From: Candidatus Binatia bacterium
Lineage (GTDB): Bacteria; Desulfobacterota; Binatia; HRBIN30
Direction of reading: 5' to 3'
NCBI GenBank assembly: GCA_937925685.1
Contig: CALAMI010000016.1
Span: 129,001 to 193,000 of the forward strand
Length of the DNA stretch: 64,000 nt
Part shown: positions 47,848 to 56,718 of the stretch, piece after piece
Layout: every line of letters begins with the position of its first letter
How positions within the stretch are numbered: the stretch's first letter is position 1
Notes under the pieces: generated by a model
The model's input: the letters and a program-made list of their open reading frames with translations, nothing else
What the model was told of the DNA's origin: nothing
Database searches by the model: none
Made by a program: the position numbers and the translations under genes

Positions 47848-48612
47848 ATGAGGACCGTCGATGTCCTGTGTTGTATCGTTTCCGTGGTCGCGGTGGCCTG
47901 CGCAGGCTGTGCATGGCTGAGATCAGGGGACGAGCGCGGCGCAACGTTGCGCCGAAGGGAGGTACTAGAGGAACGCAGCCGCCTGACACCGTTGGACAAC
48001 GACGAACCCATTCATGCGGCAACACCTGAGCTCGAAGAAGAGCCTACCAGCACCGAATCCACGAGCAGCGCGACGACTCCGCCGCCCTCTGGTAACATCG
48101 GGCTAACCGAAACCGCCCGTGGCGAGGGCGCCTCGCACGGGTCACTGGCACCGATCTCGTCCGAGCACGGCCCGGTCGCGGTCGCTCCCATCGACGAGTC
48201 TGTGGCTCCACTCTTAGGCCCGAATACCCCGCCCCACGTTGCCGCTGCTTTGCGATGCGTCGAGCAAGGACGCATTTTACTTTTTCAAGGCCGCGCCGAG
48301 GCAGCAAGGGAGTGGTTCGAACGCGCACTCACCCTCGACGGAAATAATTTCTACGCGTACTATTTTCTCGCCCGTACCGCGCTTCACTCCGGCCGCCTCG
48401 ACCAGGCAGAGGGATTTCTGACACGCGCTTCAACCCTCTCGAATCAGGCCAGTAGCATTTGGCGAAGTCGTGTGTTGTCCCTTCACGGCGAGGTTTTGGA
48501 GGGCGTGGGACGATTTCCCGAAGCCCGTCAGGCATACCGCGACGCTGCTATGCTCGACCCCAACAACACGCAAGCTCGCTCCGGGCTGGCAAGGCTGAAT
48601 GAGGCACAGTAA
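47848..48612 (+). CDS. TPR-containing lipoprotein
   Basis: About 254 residues from the ATG at 47848 (GAGG five bases upstream; an ATG at 47833 also fits). Lipoprotein signal ends VACAGC. A long acidic Ser/Thr/Pro-rich linker (about 45-120) leads to three TPR-like units (about 130-250: EQGRILLFQGRAEAAREWF, YYFLARTALHSGRLDQAE, LEGVGRFPEARQAYRDA). A scaffold function is probable. It precedes tsaD by 23 bp. Confidence 0.8.
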   Translation: MRTVDVLCCIVSVVAVACAGCAWLRSGDERGATLRRREVLEERSRLTPLDNDEPIHAATPELEEEPTSTESTSSATTPPPSGNIGLTETARGEGASHGSLAPISSEHGPVAVAPIDESVAPLLGPNTPPHVAAALRCVEQGRILLFQGRAEAAREWFERALTLDGNNFYAYYFLARTALHSGRLDQAEGFLTRASTLSNQASSIWRSRVLSLHGEVLEGVGRFPEARQAYRDAAMLDPNNTQARSGLARLNEAQ

Positions 48613-48635
48613 GTTTTAAGTTCACGTTTTCTGCA

Positions 48636-49640
48636 ATGAGGATACTGGCAATCGAGAGTTCCTGCGACGACACGTCCACGGCGGTGCTTGACCACGGCAT
48701 CGTTCGCGCCAATGTCGTGCTCTCGCAGGATGAGGTTCACCGCCCTTACGGAGGCGTCGTGCCTGAGTTGGCTTCGCGGTCGCACATGCGGGCGATTTTG
48801 CCTCTCATCGATGCCGCACTGGAAAGAGCCAATACGACGCTCGAGGAAATCGACGCGGTGGTCGCAACGCAGGGGCCAGGCTTAGTCGGTTCTCTCCTCG
48901 TCGGTCTCAACACAGCGAAGGCTATCGCCTTTGCTAGGAGCGTCCCTTTTCTCGGAATCAATCATTTAGAGGGGCACTTGTTATCCCCCTTGATCGAGAC
49001 GAGCCTGCCATTCCCTTACGTAGGGCTCGTCGTCAGCGGCGGTCACACGAGTCTTTACTTGGCGCAGGATTACGGACGTTACACGCATCTTGGCAGCACG
49101 CGCGACGACGCCGCTGGCGAAGCGTTCGATAAGGTCGCCAAGCTCATGGGGCTCGGTTTTCCGGGTGGCAAACTGATCGACGACCTGGCACGCAAAGGCA
49201 ACCCTCGAGCCATTACCTTCCCTCGTGCCCGCTTGAAAAATCCTGGCAATGGAGGCCGCTTCGATTTCAGCTTCAGTGGGATCAAGACGGCGGTAGCCTT
49301 ATGGCTCGAGGAACATCCCTTGGATAGTGACTCGGCACGAGCGGACTTGGCGGCAAGCTTTCAGGAGGCTGTGGTCGACATGCTGTTAGAGACCAGCTTC
49401 GCTGCCCTGGAAGTCTTCGATTGCCCTCGCCTGGCCATTGCCGGTGGCGTTTCCGCAAATTCGCGCCTGCGTGCACGTGCCACTGCCTTAGGCAGGGAAC
49501 GCAACGTCGAAGTCGTGATTCCCCCTTTTGGGTACTGTACCGACAACGCGGCCATGATCGGTTATGCGGGGTGGCAGCGTCTGCTTCGCGGGGAACGGCA
49601 CGATTTGGATGTCAATGCCTTCGCGGATCTGCCGCTTTGA
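48636..49640 (+). CDS. tsaD: tRNA N6-threonylcarbamoyltransferase TsaD
   Basis: Kae1/TsaD catalytic subunit transferring threonylcarbamoyl to A37 of ANN-decoding tRNAs; 334 residues. N-terminal LAIESSCDDTSTAVLD, metal-binding His in ASRSHMRAILPLIDAAL, VSGGHTSL, STRDDAAGEAFDKVAK and IAGGVSANSRLRA are all family hallmarks. TsaB, TsaC and TsaE are not in the window. rsmA begins 26 bp before its stop in another frame. Confidence 0.97.
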   Translation: MRILAIESSCDDTSTAVLDHGIVRANVVLSQDEVHRPYGGVVPELASRSHMRAILPLIDAALERANTTLEEIDAVVATQGPGLVGSLLVGLNTAKAIAFARSVPFLGINHLEGHLLSPLIETSLPFPYVGLVVSGGHTSLYLAQDYGRYTHLGSTRDDAAGEAFDKVAKLMGLGFPGGKLIDDLARKGNPRAITFPRARLKNPGNGGRFDFSFSGIKTAVALWLEEHPLDSDSARADLAASFQEAVVDMLLETSFAALEVFDCPRLAIAGGVSANSRLRARATALGRERNVEVVIPPFGYCTDNAAMIGYAGWQRLLRGERHDLDVNAFADLPL

Positions 49641-50541
49641 CGAAGACCACTCCGCTCAGGCGAGAGCGGAAAAGGGTAAGCGGGTCGTCTCCGCGCACGC
49701 CTCCGCGGTCCTCGGGGGGATCAGCATCCGCGAGACCTTAACCGATCTCGGCTATCGTCCCCGCAAAGCACTCGGCCAACACTTCCTCGCTCAGCCCTCG
49801 ATTGCGGAGCGCATGGCCGAGCTTGCCAACGTAGCCGGAAAGCGTGCCGTAGAAGTCGGGCCGGGTTTAGGCGTGCTCACCCAGTTTTTGCTCAATGCCG
49901 ACAAACTGTGGCTGATAGAAATCGACCCCACACTGGGGGCTCGATTGAGCAAGGTGCTATGCACCTCTACCCATGTGCGGATCTGGATCACCGACGCACT
50001 GACCGTGCCTTGGTCGACCTTTGTGCCAGAGGTTGCGCCGGTGAGTTTAGTCGGGAACCTTCCGTACAACATCGCAACTGCATTGTTAGAACGTTGGCTC
50101 GAAGTTCCATACGGAATCGAAAAGATCGTAGTCATGGTGCAAGAGGAAGTAGCCGACCGACTACGGGCGCATCCAGGATCGCGGCACTATTCCGCCTTAT
50201 CCGTGCTCACCCAAGCTGTGAGTCGCGTTCACAAGGGTTTTCGCGTGGCCCCGGGCGCATTCGTTCCCCCACCTAAAGTACAGTCCCAAGTGATCGTCCT
50301 CGAGCCCGACCCGCTGCTGCGGCAACGTGTGGCGGACTTTCGCTGCTTCCGCAAAGTCGTACGCACGCTGTTTCAGCAACGCCGAAAGCAGCTCCGCAAT
50401 AGCCTGGCGCAGCTCACTTCGAAACCGGCCGAAGTTCTGGCGGCGGCCTCGGTGAACGCACACGCTCGCCCACAGGACCTGACGGTAGAAGACTTTTTCA
50501 GACTGACAAACGCCCTCTCCACTTATGCCCGAGTTACCTGA
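49615..50541 (+). CDS. rsmA: 16S rRNA dimethyltransferase RsmA (KsgA)
   Basis: Dimethylates A1518 and A1519 of 16S rRNA. SAM motif VEVGPGLGVLTQFLL, catalytic NLPYNIATALL, and KALGQHFLAQPSIAERM at the RNA-binding start. No other in-frame start lies between 49615 and the domain, so the ATG at 49615, overlapping tsaD by 26 bp, is preferred; this gives a 35-residue leader before the conserved core. Its 3' end overlaps mutM by 17 bp. Confidence 0.95.
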   Translation: MPSRICRFDEDHSAQARAEKGKRVVSAHASAVLGGISIRETLTDLGYRPRKALGQHFLAQPSIAERMAELANVAGKRAVEVGPGLGVLTQFLLNADKLWLIEIDPTLGARLSKVLCTSTHVRIWITDALTVPWSTFVPEVAPVSLVGNLPYNIATALLERWLEVPYGIEKIVVMVQEEVADRLRAHPGSRHYSALSVLTQAVSRVHKGFRVAPGAFVPPPKVQSQVIVLEPDPLLRQRVADFRCFRKVVRTLFQQRRKQLRNSLAQLTSKPAEVLAAASVNAHARPQDLTVEDFFRLTNALSTYARVT

Positions 50542-51334
50542 AGTCGAAACCATTCGGCGTAGCCTCATGCCCTGTATCGGGGCCACGATTTCAGCGGTGG
50601 ATGTCTGGCAGCGGCACTTACGCCGGCCGCTTGACCCAAACGCTCTGCGTTCCCTCGCGGGCCAAAGGATCGATTGTCTCTCGCGTCAAGGGAAGTATCT
50701 CATCTTTGCGCTTTCCAATGAGCAGGTTCTTCTCGTGCACTTTGGTATGAGCGGCACGCTGAGGATCGCGGCAGCGGAGGCGGTAAAGAAAGACCACGAT
50801 CACCTGCAAATCGTGCTTGCGGACGGGCGGCGGTTGGTCCTGAACGACCCCCGTCGCTTTGGATTGGTTTGGGCTGGTAGGTTACACGACGCGAAGGAAA
50901 TCGACCGTCTCGGTCCCGACGCGCTTTCCGATGACTTCACCCCGGAGCACCTTCACCACGCATTACGGCGCTCTGGCCGCGCCATAAGGAACGTGCTGCT
51001 GGACCAACGTGTGGTCGCTGGTGTGGGGAACATTTACGCGAATGAAGCTTTGTTTCTGGCCGGTCTTCGACCAGGGCGGCGCGCCCAACGGCTAAAGCGC
51101 TCCGATGCCACACGCCTGTACGAGGCTTTGCGGACCACGTTAAACGAGGCGATTGCCGCCGGGGGGAGTTCGATTGCTGACTTCCATGACGGCAATGGTC
51201 AGCTTGGGTATTTTCAGCTTCGCTTCCGCGTGTACGACCGCGAAGGACAGCCGTGCGTCGCGTGCGGGCAGCTGATCCAGCGGGTCCTCTTGACCGGCCG
51301 TTCCAGTTTCTTCTGCCCTCGCTGCCAACGCTGA
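50525..51334 (+). CDS. mutM: Formamidopyrimidine-DNA glycosylase
   Basis: Bifunctional glycosylase/AP lyase excising 8-oxoguanine. N-terminal MPELPEVETIRR provides catalytic Pro2 and Glu3; the H2TH region has DQRVVAGVGNIYANEALF; the C-terminal zinc finger is CVACGQLIQR...FFCPRCQR. 269 residues, full length. It overlaps rsmA by 17 bp and closes the tsaD-rsmA-mutM run. Confidence 0.97.
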   Translation: MPELPEVETIRRSLMPCIGATISAVDVWQRHLRRPLDPNALRSLAGQRIDCLSRQGKYLIFALSNEQVLLVHFGMSGTLRIAAAEAVKKDHDHLQIVLADGRRLVLNDPRRFGLVWAGRLHDAKEIDRLGPDALSDDFTPEHLHHALRRSGRAIRNVLLDQRVVAGVGNIYANEALFLAGLRPGRRAQRLKRSDATRLYEALRTTLNEAIAAGGSSIADFHDGNGQLGYFQLRFRVYDREGQPCVACGQLIQRVLLTGRSSFFCPRCQR

Positions 51335-51405
51335 GCGGATGGTGCCCTAGTGTCGCCGTGGTTGGTCCAACGAGGAAACTTCTCGAAATAACAGGCTCAA
51401 ACTCC

Positions 51406-51861
51406 TCAACGCACGACCAGCACAGCGCAGCGGGCGTGCCGAATCACCCGTTCAGCCACGCTGCCCATCAGCAAGTGCTTTAGACCCGTATGGCCGTGGG
51501 TGGCGATGACGATGAGGTCCACCCCTTCCTCGTTGGCGATTCGAATAATCTCATCGACCGGGGCACCTTGTCCGATCACGACCCGATGACGCACTTTGGC
51601 ATACGGCTCATTACGGGGCACACGTTCTTCTAAGGCTGCGCGGGCGTCCTCTTGGGCACGCGCAAGAACGTCCGGGCTCAACAGCTCCCCCGGGTAGTAT
51701 TGCGCATACAGGGGGTTCGGCACGATCAAGGGCTCGATGACATGACACAAAATCACCTCCGCATCATGATCTGCGGCCATACGAAATGCGTGGCCGATGG
51801 CGCGGTCACCAGCCTCAGAAAAGTCCGTAGTCACCAAGATCCGTTGAAATCGCTCGAGCAT
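51406..51861 (-). CDS. Universal stress protein (UspA family)
   Basis: 151 residues of the ATP-binding UspA type: ILVTTDFSEAGDRAIGHAF at the N-terminus, VDLIVIATHGHTG, and the ATP-loop GSVAERVIRHARCAVLVV matching G-2x-G-9x-G(S/T). Function is usually in stress endurance. It ends the long minus-strand run, 15 bp after the SDR gene, and converges with mutM. Confidence 0.92.
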   Translation of the reverse strand: MLERFQRILVTTDFSEAGDRAIGHAFRMAADHDAEVILCHVIEPLIVPNPLYAQYYPGELLSPDVLARAQEDARAALEERVPRNEPYAKVRHRVVIGQGAPVDEIIRIANEEGVDLIVIATHGHTGLKHLLMGSVAERVIRHARCAVLVVR

Positions 51862-51876
51862 GAACGAGCAGCCCTT

Positions 51877-52662
51877 TCAGCCCAGCATGATCATGCCGCC
51901 ATCAACGACGAGCACTTGCCCAGTCATCATGTCGCTATCCGAAGAAGCCAAGAAGACGGCCGTTCCGGTGAGGTCCTCAGGGTTCAGCGGTTTCTTCAAG
52001 GCTGTGTACATGACCAACATATCGATCATCTCCGCTGGAACGACAGACTTTGTCGCCTCCGTGAGTGTCACACCGGGTGCGATCGCGTTCACATTGATGC
52101 CCCACGGCCCAAGTGAGCCGGCAAAGTACTTTGTGAGGCCGTTCACACCCATCTTTGCCACGCTGTAATGAAATGGTGGAGAGGGCTTGTCCGGATCGGT
52201 CGTGTCCACCAGTCCGACGTTTCCCATGTAAGCTGCGGTGGAGGATTGATTGATGATCTTCCCCCGCCGCTGCCGCTTCATGTAGGGCTCGACCGCACGA
52301 GTCATCAGCCAGACACCGGTCAAGTTCACCGAAAGGATGCGGTTGAAGTATGCCAAAGAGGCGTCCTCACGATCGAGCCCGTAGAAAATTGCAGCGTTGT
52401 TGAGCAAGATATCGATGCTCCCGTATTTTTCGAAGGTTTGCGCCGCGGTGGCCCGCACGCTGTCCTCGCTCGAGACGTCGGTCTGCAGGAACCACGCCTC
52501 GGCTCCGGTGGCGCGAATTTCGTCTTCTGTTCGTCTCCCCCACTCCGGGTTGATCTCCGCGATGACGACCTTCGCTCCCTCTTCCGCGAAGCGTCGCGCG
52601 TAGGCTCTTCCAATTCCCTGCCCCGCCCCGGTAATGATCGCCACTTTGTCCCGAAGCCGCAT
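51877..52662 (-). CDS. SDR family oxidoreductase
   Basis: Classical SDR, 261 residues. TGAGQGIG, LLNNAAIFYG, NQSSTAAYMG, catalytic Tyr/Lys in YSVAKMGVNGL and C-terminal DGGMIML. The ATG at 52662 follows GGGGAGGAAG with ideal spacing. It is 18 bp downstream of the P450 gene and likely oxidises or reduces an intermediate of the same pathway (inference). Confidence 0.9.
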   Translation of the reverse strand: MRLRDKVAIITGAGQGIGRAYARRFAEEGAKVVIAEINPEWGRRTEDEIRATGAEAWFLQTDVSSEDSVRATAAQTFEKYGSIDILLNNAAIFYGLDREDASLAYFNRILSVNLTGVWLMTRAVEPYMKRQRRGKIINQSSTAAYMGNVGLVDTTDPDKPSPPFHYSVAKMGVNGLTKYFAGSLGPWGINVNAIAPGVTLTEATKSVVPAEMIDMLVMYTALKKPLNPEDLTGTAVFLASSDSDMMTGQVLVVDGGMIMLG

Positions 52663-52680
52663 GGACAACTTCCTCCCCTT

Positions 52681-53880
52681 TTATACCCCAGCCATCATCG
52701 GCAAATGTGCATACCCACGCACGTTCGCCGAGTGCACCCGCTGCGAACGAGCAAAATCGATCTGGTAATTCGGCATGATTCGCAGGATTTCTTCCAACGA
52801 TACTCTCCCTTCTAAACGCGCCAACGAGGCTCCCAAGCAAAAGTGCGTGCCGACGCCAAAAGCCAAATGAGCCACGGGCGTTCGAAATGCATCGAACTCT
52901 CCTGCTCGAGCGATTGCAGATTCATCCCGATTGGCAGAACCGATCAGCAGCATGACGCGAGCGCCTCGAGGAATGGTCCTACCATGCAACCCCACATCCC
53001 GTGTCGCCAGCCGTGCCAGAGCTTGAGTCGAGGGTTCGAACCGAAGAACCTCTTCGATCGCATCGGCAATGCGGCTTGGTTCGCCGACCAAACGCCTACG
53101 CTGCTCCGGGTAGCGGTAGAGCAAGGCCACCGCATTCCCCAACATCTTCGTCGTCGTCTCATTCCCGGCAATGATCAACAAGTAACAAAACCCGAGCACC
53201 TCCTCACGGGAAAGCCGATCGCCTTCGACTTCCGCTTCGACCAAGGCGCTCACCAAGTCAGAGCCCGGCTGCCGGCATCGCTGCTCGACCGTATCGGCAA
53301 AGTAACGAACCAAGTTCCCAGCCGCCTCAATACCGGCTGGAGTCACCCGAGGATCATTAGGTTCGCGGTGCAACACCAAGTCCGACCAAGCCCGCAACAT
53401 TTCATGATCGCTGTCGGGCACTCCTAACAAGGAAGCGATCACGGCCATGGGTAGCTTCCCGGAAAAGTCGTCGATGAAGTCAAAGTCTTGCTGCTCCACC
53501 AGGGGGCGAAGCAAGGTCTGCGCTAGCTGTCGCACCCGAGGTTCCAATTCGGCCACTCGACGAGGGGTGAAGGCAGCACTGATGATCCGCCGCAATTTCG
53601 TTTGCCGCGGCGGATCCATCGCGATGATCATCGGCGGGGCTTTGCCGCTCCCCTCCAGGGCCACGCCTCCTTGCGAAGAGAACGTCTCCCAATCTTGCAT
53701 GGCATCGCGCACATCTTGGTATCGGGAAAGCGCATAGAAGTTTCGCTCTGCGTTGTAATACACGGGAGCTTCCGCGCGCAGCCGCGCGTACGTCGGGTAA
53801 GGATCCTCGTGAATGTGGTAGCTGTAGGGATCGTACACCAGCGGGCCCGCCATCGCTTCCCATTCCTTCGGCCGGGGCAT
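52681..53880 (-). CDS. Cytochrome P450
   Basis: Soluble bacterial class I P450, 399 residues. Haem thiolate FGVGTHFCLGASLARLE (Cys348), I-helix LIIAGNETTTKML, K-helix EEVLRFEPS and the TFSSQG/PPRQTKLRR region near the start. It resembles the CYP125/142/102-like hydroxylases of lipid or terpene oxidation only in general; the subfamily cannot be fixed by eye. It needs a ferredoxin/reductase from elsewhere. In one run with the SDR, DUF35 and thiolase genes. Confidence 0.93.
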   Translation of the reverse strand: MPRPKEWEAMAGPLVYDPYSYHIHEDPYPTYARLRAEAPVYYNAERNFYALSRYQDVRDAMQDWETFSSQGGVALEGSGKAPPMIIAMDPPRQTKLRRIISAAFTPRRVAELEPRVRQLAQTLLRPLVEQQDFDFIDDFSGKLPMAVIASLLGVPDSDHEMLRAWSDLVLHREPNDPRVTPAGIEAAGNLVRYFADTVEQRCRQPGSDLVSALVEAEVEGDRLSREEVLGFCYLLIIAGNETTTKMLGNAVALLYRYPEQRRRLVGEPSRIADAIEEVLRFEPSTQALARLATRDVGLHGRTIPRGARVMLLIGSANRDESAIARAGEFDAFRTPVAHLAFGVGTHFCLGASLARLEGRVSLEEILRIMPNYQIDFARSQRVHSANVRGYAHLPMMAGV

Positions 53881-53913
53881 ACCTGCTTTCTCGCTAGCTA
53901 GGCAAGAGCCATA

Positions 53914-54360
53914 TTAACGTCCGCTCGTCTCCAGCATCCATCGGGGCAGATACACGTCGTCGACCCGCTGGAACACCACCCGCACGGGTGCGCCGATCTG
54001 TAAACGATCGAGCTTGGTGCGATGGAACGGTTCCTCAGGCGACTCCACCAAGTTGCCCACAAAGCGAATTGTGGGATCTTCTGCCGTAGCCACGACCACT
54101 ACGTTATACGGCGCCACCGCTTCGTAGGCCGGAAGCAGCGGCGGGTGTGCTATGACATAGGACCAGATCGTGCCGCGTCCCGACAACGGCTGCCAGCGGT
54201 GGCGGAGCGAGCGGCAACGATAACACATTGGCCTCGGGGGAAAACGTCGCTGACCACAATCGACGCAAGTTTGTACAACTAACTGCCCCTGCGCCGCAGC
54301 CTGCCAAAAAGGGGCGCTGTCGGGATCCTCTACGTCCGGCAATAGAAACTGCTCCTCCAT
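53914..54360 (-). CDS. Zn-ribbon OB-fold (DUF35) protein
   Basis: 148 residues. N-terminal rubredoxin-type zinc ribbon CVDCGQRRFPPRPMCYRC, then an OB-fold (GRGTIWSYVIAHPPL, YNVVVVATAEDPTIRFVGNL). DUF35 proteins form complexes with thiolase-like partners, as ChsH2 with Ltp2 in steroid side-chain degradation. The ATG overlaps the thiolase stop (TGATG), which supports a stoichiometric complex. Confidence 0.93.
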   Translation of the reverse strand: MEEQFLLPDVEDPDSAPFWQAAAQGQLVVQTCVDCGQRRFPPRPMCYRCRSLRHRWQPLSGRGTIWSYVIAHPPLLPAYEAVAPYNVVVVATAEDPTIRFVGNLVESPEEPFHRTKLDRLQIGAPVRVVFQRVDDVYLPRWMLETSGR

Positions 54361-55514
54361 CAAGCCCTCCGCAACAACAAGGCACTCGTGGGCACTCCCT
54401 CGCCACTCGTCACCAAGCAGCACGGCGCGCCGGGAACTTGACAGGTCGAGGTACCCCGCATCTGCCGCACCCCTTCTAGAATCAGGTTAAAGCCGTGCAC
54501 GTATGCCTCGGAGAGTCCCCCTCCCGAGGTGTTGATCGGCAAGCGCCCATCCGGCCATTCCAACGCTCCGGCCTCGGTGAATGGCCCGGCCTCACCCCGA
54601 GCACAAAACCCATACCCCTCTAATGAAAGCAGGATGAGAGGGGTAAAAGCATCGTAAATTTGCGCGACGCGAACGTCGGCTGCTTTGAAGTCGCTTTTCG
54701 CCCAAAGGAGCTGGGCGCACTCCCAAGCTGGACCCCGCAGCGGATCCTCACAAAAGTAATTCGTCATCGGCTGGCATTGCGGCGGGATGCTTTGCGCAAA
54801 GGAGTGAATGTACACAGGAGGCTGTTTTCCGTCGCGAGCACGCTCTGCACTGGTAACCACGACGGCAAGTGCGCCATCGGTCTCGAGGCAGTTGTCGTAC
54901 AAGCAAAGGGGCTCGCTGATCCAGCGGGAAGCCATGTACTGCTCGCGGGTCAGCGGCCGGTCGAAAAACGTGGCAAAGGGATTACGGTTGGCATGCTTTC
55001 GACACGCGAGGGCCACGTTGGCCAAGTGATCCCGTGTCGCCCCGTATTCGTACATGTACCGCCGGGTGAGCATGGCAATCTCGTCCACTGGGCGCAAAAG
55101 CCCAAATGGTCGGGTCCATTGCACCGAGCCACTTACCCGAGCGGCTACATTCGCCCACGGCCGGCTGGCCTTCGCCGCACGTTTCCGAGCCCGCCAGCCC
55201 ACGGCCACACGACACTGGCCCGTGGCCACTGCCATAGCCGCGTGACCCACTGTGGCACAGCCGGCACCCCCTCCATATCCGACCTCCCCGAAGTAAGTGA
55301 TCGGACCTAAGCCTAAGTTGCGTGCGACCTCTACCTCACGGCCGTTCTCCATAGAGAACATCACCAAGCCATCGACCTCTCGTGGGGCGATACCAGCATC
55401 ATCAAGGGCAGCGGCAATCGCCTGACAAGCCAAGGACAATTCTGTGTCGGGCAAACCCTTGCCAAAGGCAGTTTGGCCAATTCCCACAATGGCAGTCCGA
55501 TCCTTGATCTCCAT
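54360..55514 (-). CDS. Thiolase family / SCP-x-like acyl-CoA aldolase
   Basis: 384 residues from the ATG at 55514 (a GTG four codons earlier is possible). TAIVGIGQTAFGK start, GGAGCATVGHAAMAVATGQ, QIYDAFTPLILLSLEGYGFC and GGGLSEAYVHGFN match the SCP-x/Ltp thiolase branch. In Ltp2-type members the reaction is a retro-aldol cleavage of a hydroxyacyl-CoA using Tyr residues; YDAF and EAYVHG are the equivalent positions. Its translational coupling to DUF35 favours that role over biosynthetic thiolysis (inference). Confidence 0.88.
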   Translation of the reverse strand: MEIKDRTAIVGIGQTAFGKGLPDTELSLACQAIAAALDDAGIAPREVDGLVMFSMENGREVEVARNLGLGPITYFGEVGYGGGAGCATVGHAAMAVATGQCRVAVGWRARKRAAKASRPWANVAARVSGSVQWTRPFGLLRPVDEIAMLTRRYMYEYGATRDHLANVALACRKHANRNPFATFFDRPLTREQYMASRWISEPLCLYDNCLETDGALAVVVTSAERARDGKQPPVYIHSFAQSIPPQCQPMTNYFCEDPLRGPAWECAQLLWAKSDFKAADVRVAQIYDAFTPLILLSLEGYGFCARGEAGPFTEAGALEWPDGRLPINTSGGGLSEAYVHGFNLILEGVRQMRGTSTCQVPGAPCCLVTSGEGVPTSALLLRRA

Positions 55515-55824
55515 TGCCACCGTCACCTGCGCGAAGCAGCTAGCACGATGCTGCTACTCTGGCGAGGCGCCACTTTATGGCCCGAGCCCGGCTGCTTCGT
55601 AGGGAGAATTGCCGCGGCCTGAGTGCCTTCCGACGGATGGGTCATCCGCGTGGTGTCCTCCGTGGAGAGAAAGGAAACGGGTCACTGCACACGCCATGAC
55701 CAGGGCTACCACAGGCCTGCACCTGGGCGCTGGCGGGAACCGATCCGTCACGGCCAGAGCTTTGTCCTCATGGGAAAGTCTGGGGTGCCTCTCGCGTGCA
55801 AGAGGCACGCTATGTTTTTGGATT
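55515..55824. other. Intergenic region upstream of thiolase
   Basis: About 310 bp between the thiolase start and the end of the decayed beta-hydroxylase gene. No protein-like frame, RNA gene or strong hairpin was recognised. It may hold the promoter for the thiolase-DUF35-P450-SDR genes. Confidence 0.4.
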
Positions 55825-56624
55825 TCAACCCAAGCGTAGTGTGCCTGTGCGGGGCCAAGCCCTAAACAACAAGTACATCCAAAATGGCAGGCTGCTCGGC
55901 TGGTGCAACACAGCCGTGGCGCGACGCGGCAAGCGCCTAAGCGCAGGGACGCGAGCCTGCAGGTACAGAAGCGCCACGTTGCTGAGAATGCGGGCGCAGC
56001 TCCATTTGGTGCCGACACCGTACTCGGGTTTGACGACGTCGCGCATAAGGATGACACGCGACTTGTCGGTGAAATTCCACACGTGATGGCGCCGCCCATC
56101 ATTGAACACGAGAACTTCCCCTCCACCCAGCCTCACCGCTCCCCCTCGACTTTGATCCCACAAAGATCTGGAGGCCCCGGCACAATCAAGCCAAAGTGAG
56201 CGCGGTCAAACAGGTTGGTGTCCCCGTGGTGTTCGGGCAACTCCGCTCGAGGCTCGAGGGCACTACGAAGGGAGGCGCTCACCAGGTCCGAAACCGAGGC
56301 AAGCACGGCGGCAGTACGTGCGAACGCCCGGAGTGCAGGCCAGTACGCGCGTCGTGCAGTCACCAGCTGGATTCCTCACCACCCGCAGATTTCGACCCGA
56401 TCGGGCACGAACTGCTCGTCTAAGGCTCCGCCGCGATGCAGATACGCTTCCAGCTCAGCGCGAATCCGCGGATACGCACGGCGCAAGATCGTTGTCCAGG
56501 ACAACGCTTCCGCATCATAGAAGCAAGGAGTCTTGCCCGCGTAATTCCCGTGAACGCGAAAATAGAGCGGCTCGGGTACCTTGCGAACTCAATCACGTAG
56601 CGGAGTCGGCTCGATTCGCGTCAT
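55825..56624 (-). pseudogene. Decayed aspartyl/asparaginyl beta-hydroxylase family gene
   Basis: Reading one minus-strand frame from ATG 56624 gives EPTPLRD, TGA (56589-56591), then VRKVPEPLYFRVHGNY, CFYDAEALSW, RVEICGW, a second TGA (56376-56378), then YWPALRAFARTAAVLASV, LEPRAELPEHHGDTN and HFGLIVPG. Near 56133-56145 a one-base shift is needed (GGG to GG) before GGGEVLVFNDGRRHHVWN, TDKSRVILMRDVVKPEYG and a hydrophobic C-terminus ending at 55825. The Fe(II) His ligands (PEHHGD, HHVWN) and 2OG-binding Arg (SRVIL) are recognisable, so the family is clear, but the gene has two stops and a shift. Confidence 0.8.
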
Positions 56625-56718
56625 CGTCACCCGACTACGACTATTCCACAAAATCGCCCGCTTTTTACCGCATTAGTCGTCGACACGTAAGTCCACGGGA
56701 AGCACGCGAATCGGGGTT

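Noticed and set aside
55575-56126. 183-aa minus-strand frame rich in Cys, Ser and Thr
   Set aside because: It is the off-frame continuation of the decayed beta-hydroxylase gene.
56376-56591. TGA recoding (selenocysteine or Trp) in the beta-hydroxylase gene
   Set aside because: TGA is a normal stop for other genes here (for example tsaD, the ABC ATPase, MlaC and thiolase genes), there is also a frameshift, and both TGA sites fit simple CGA decay.
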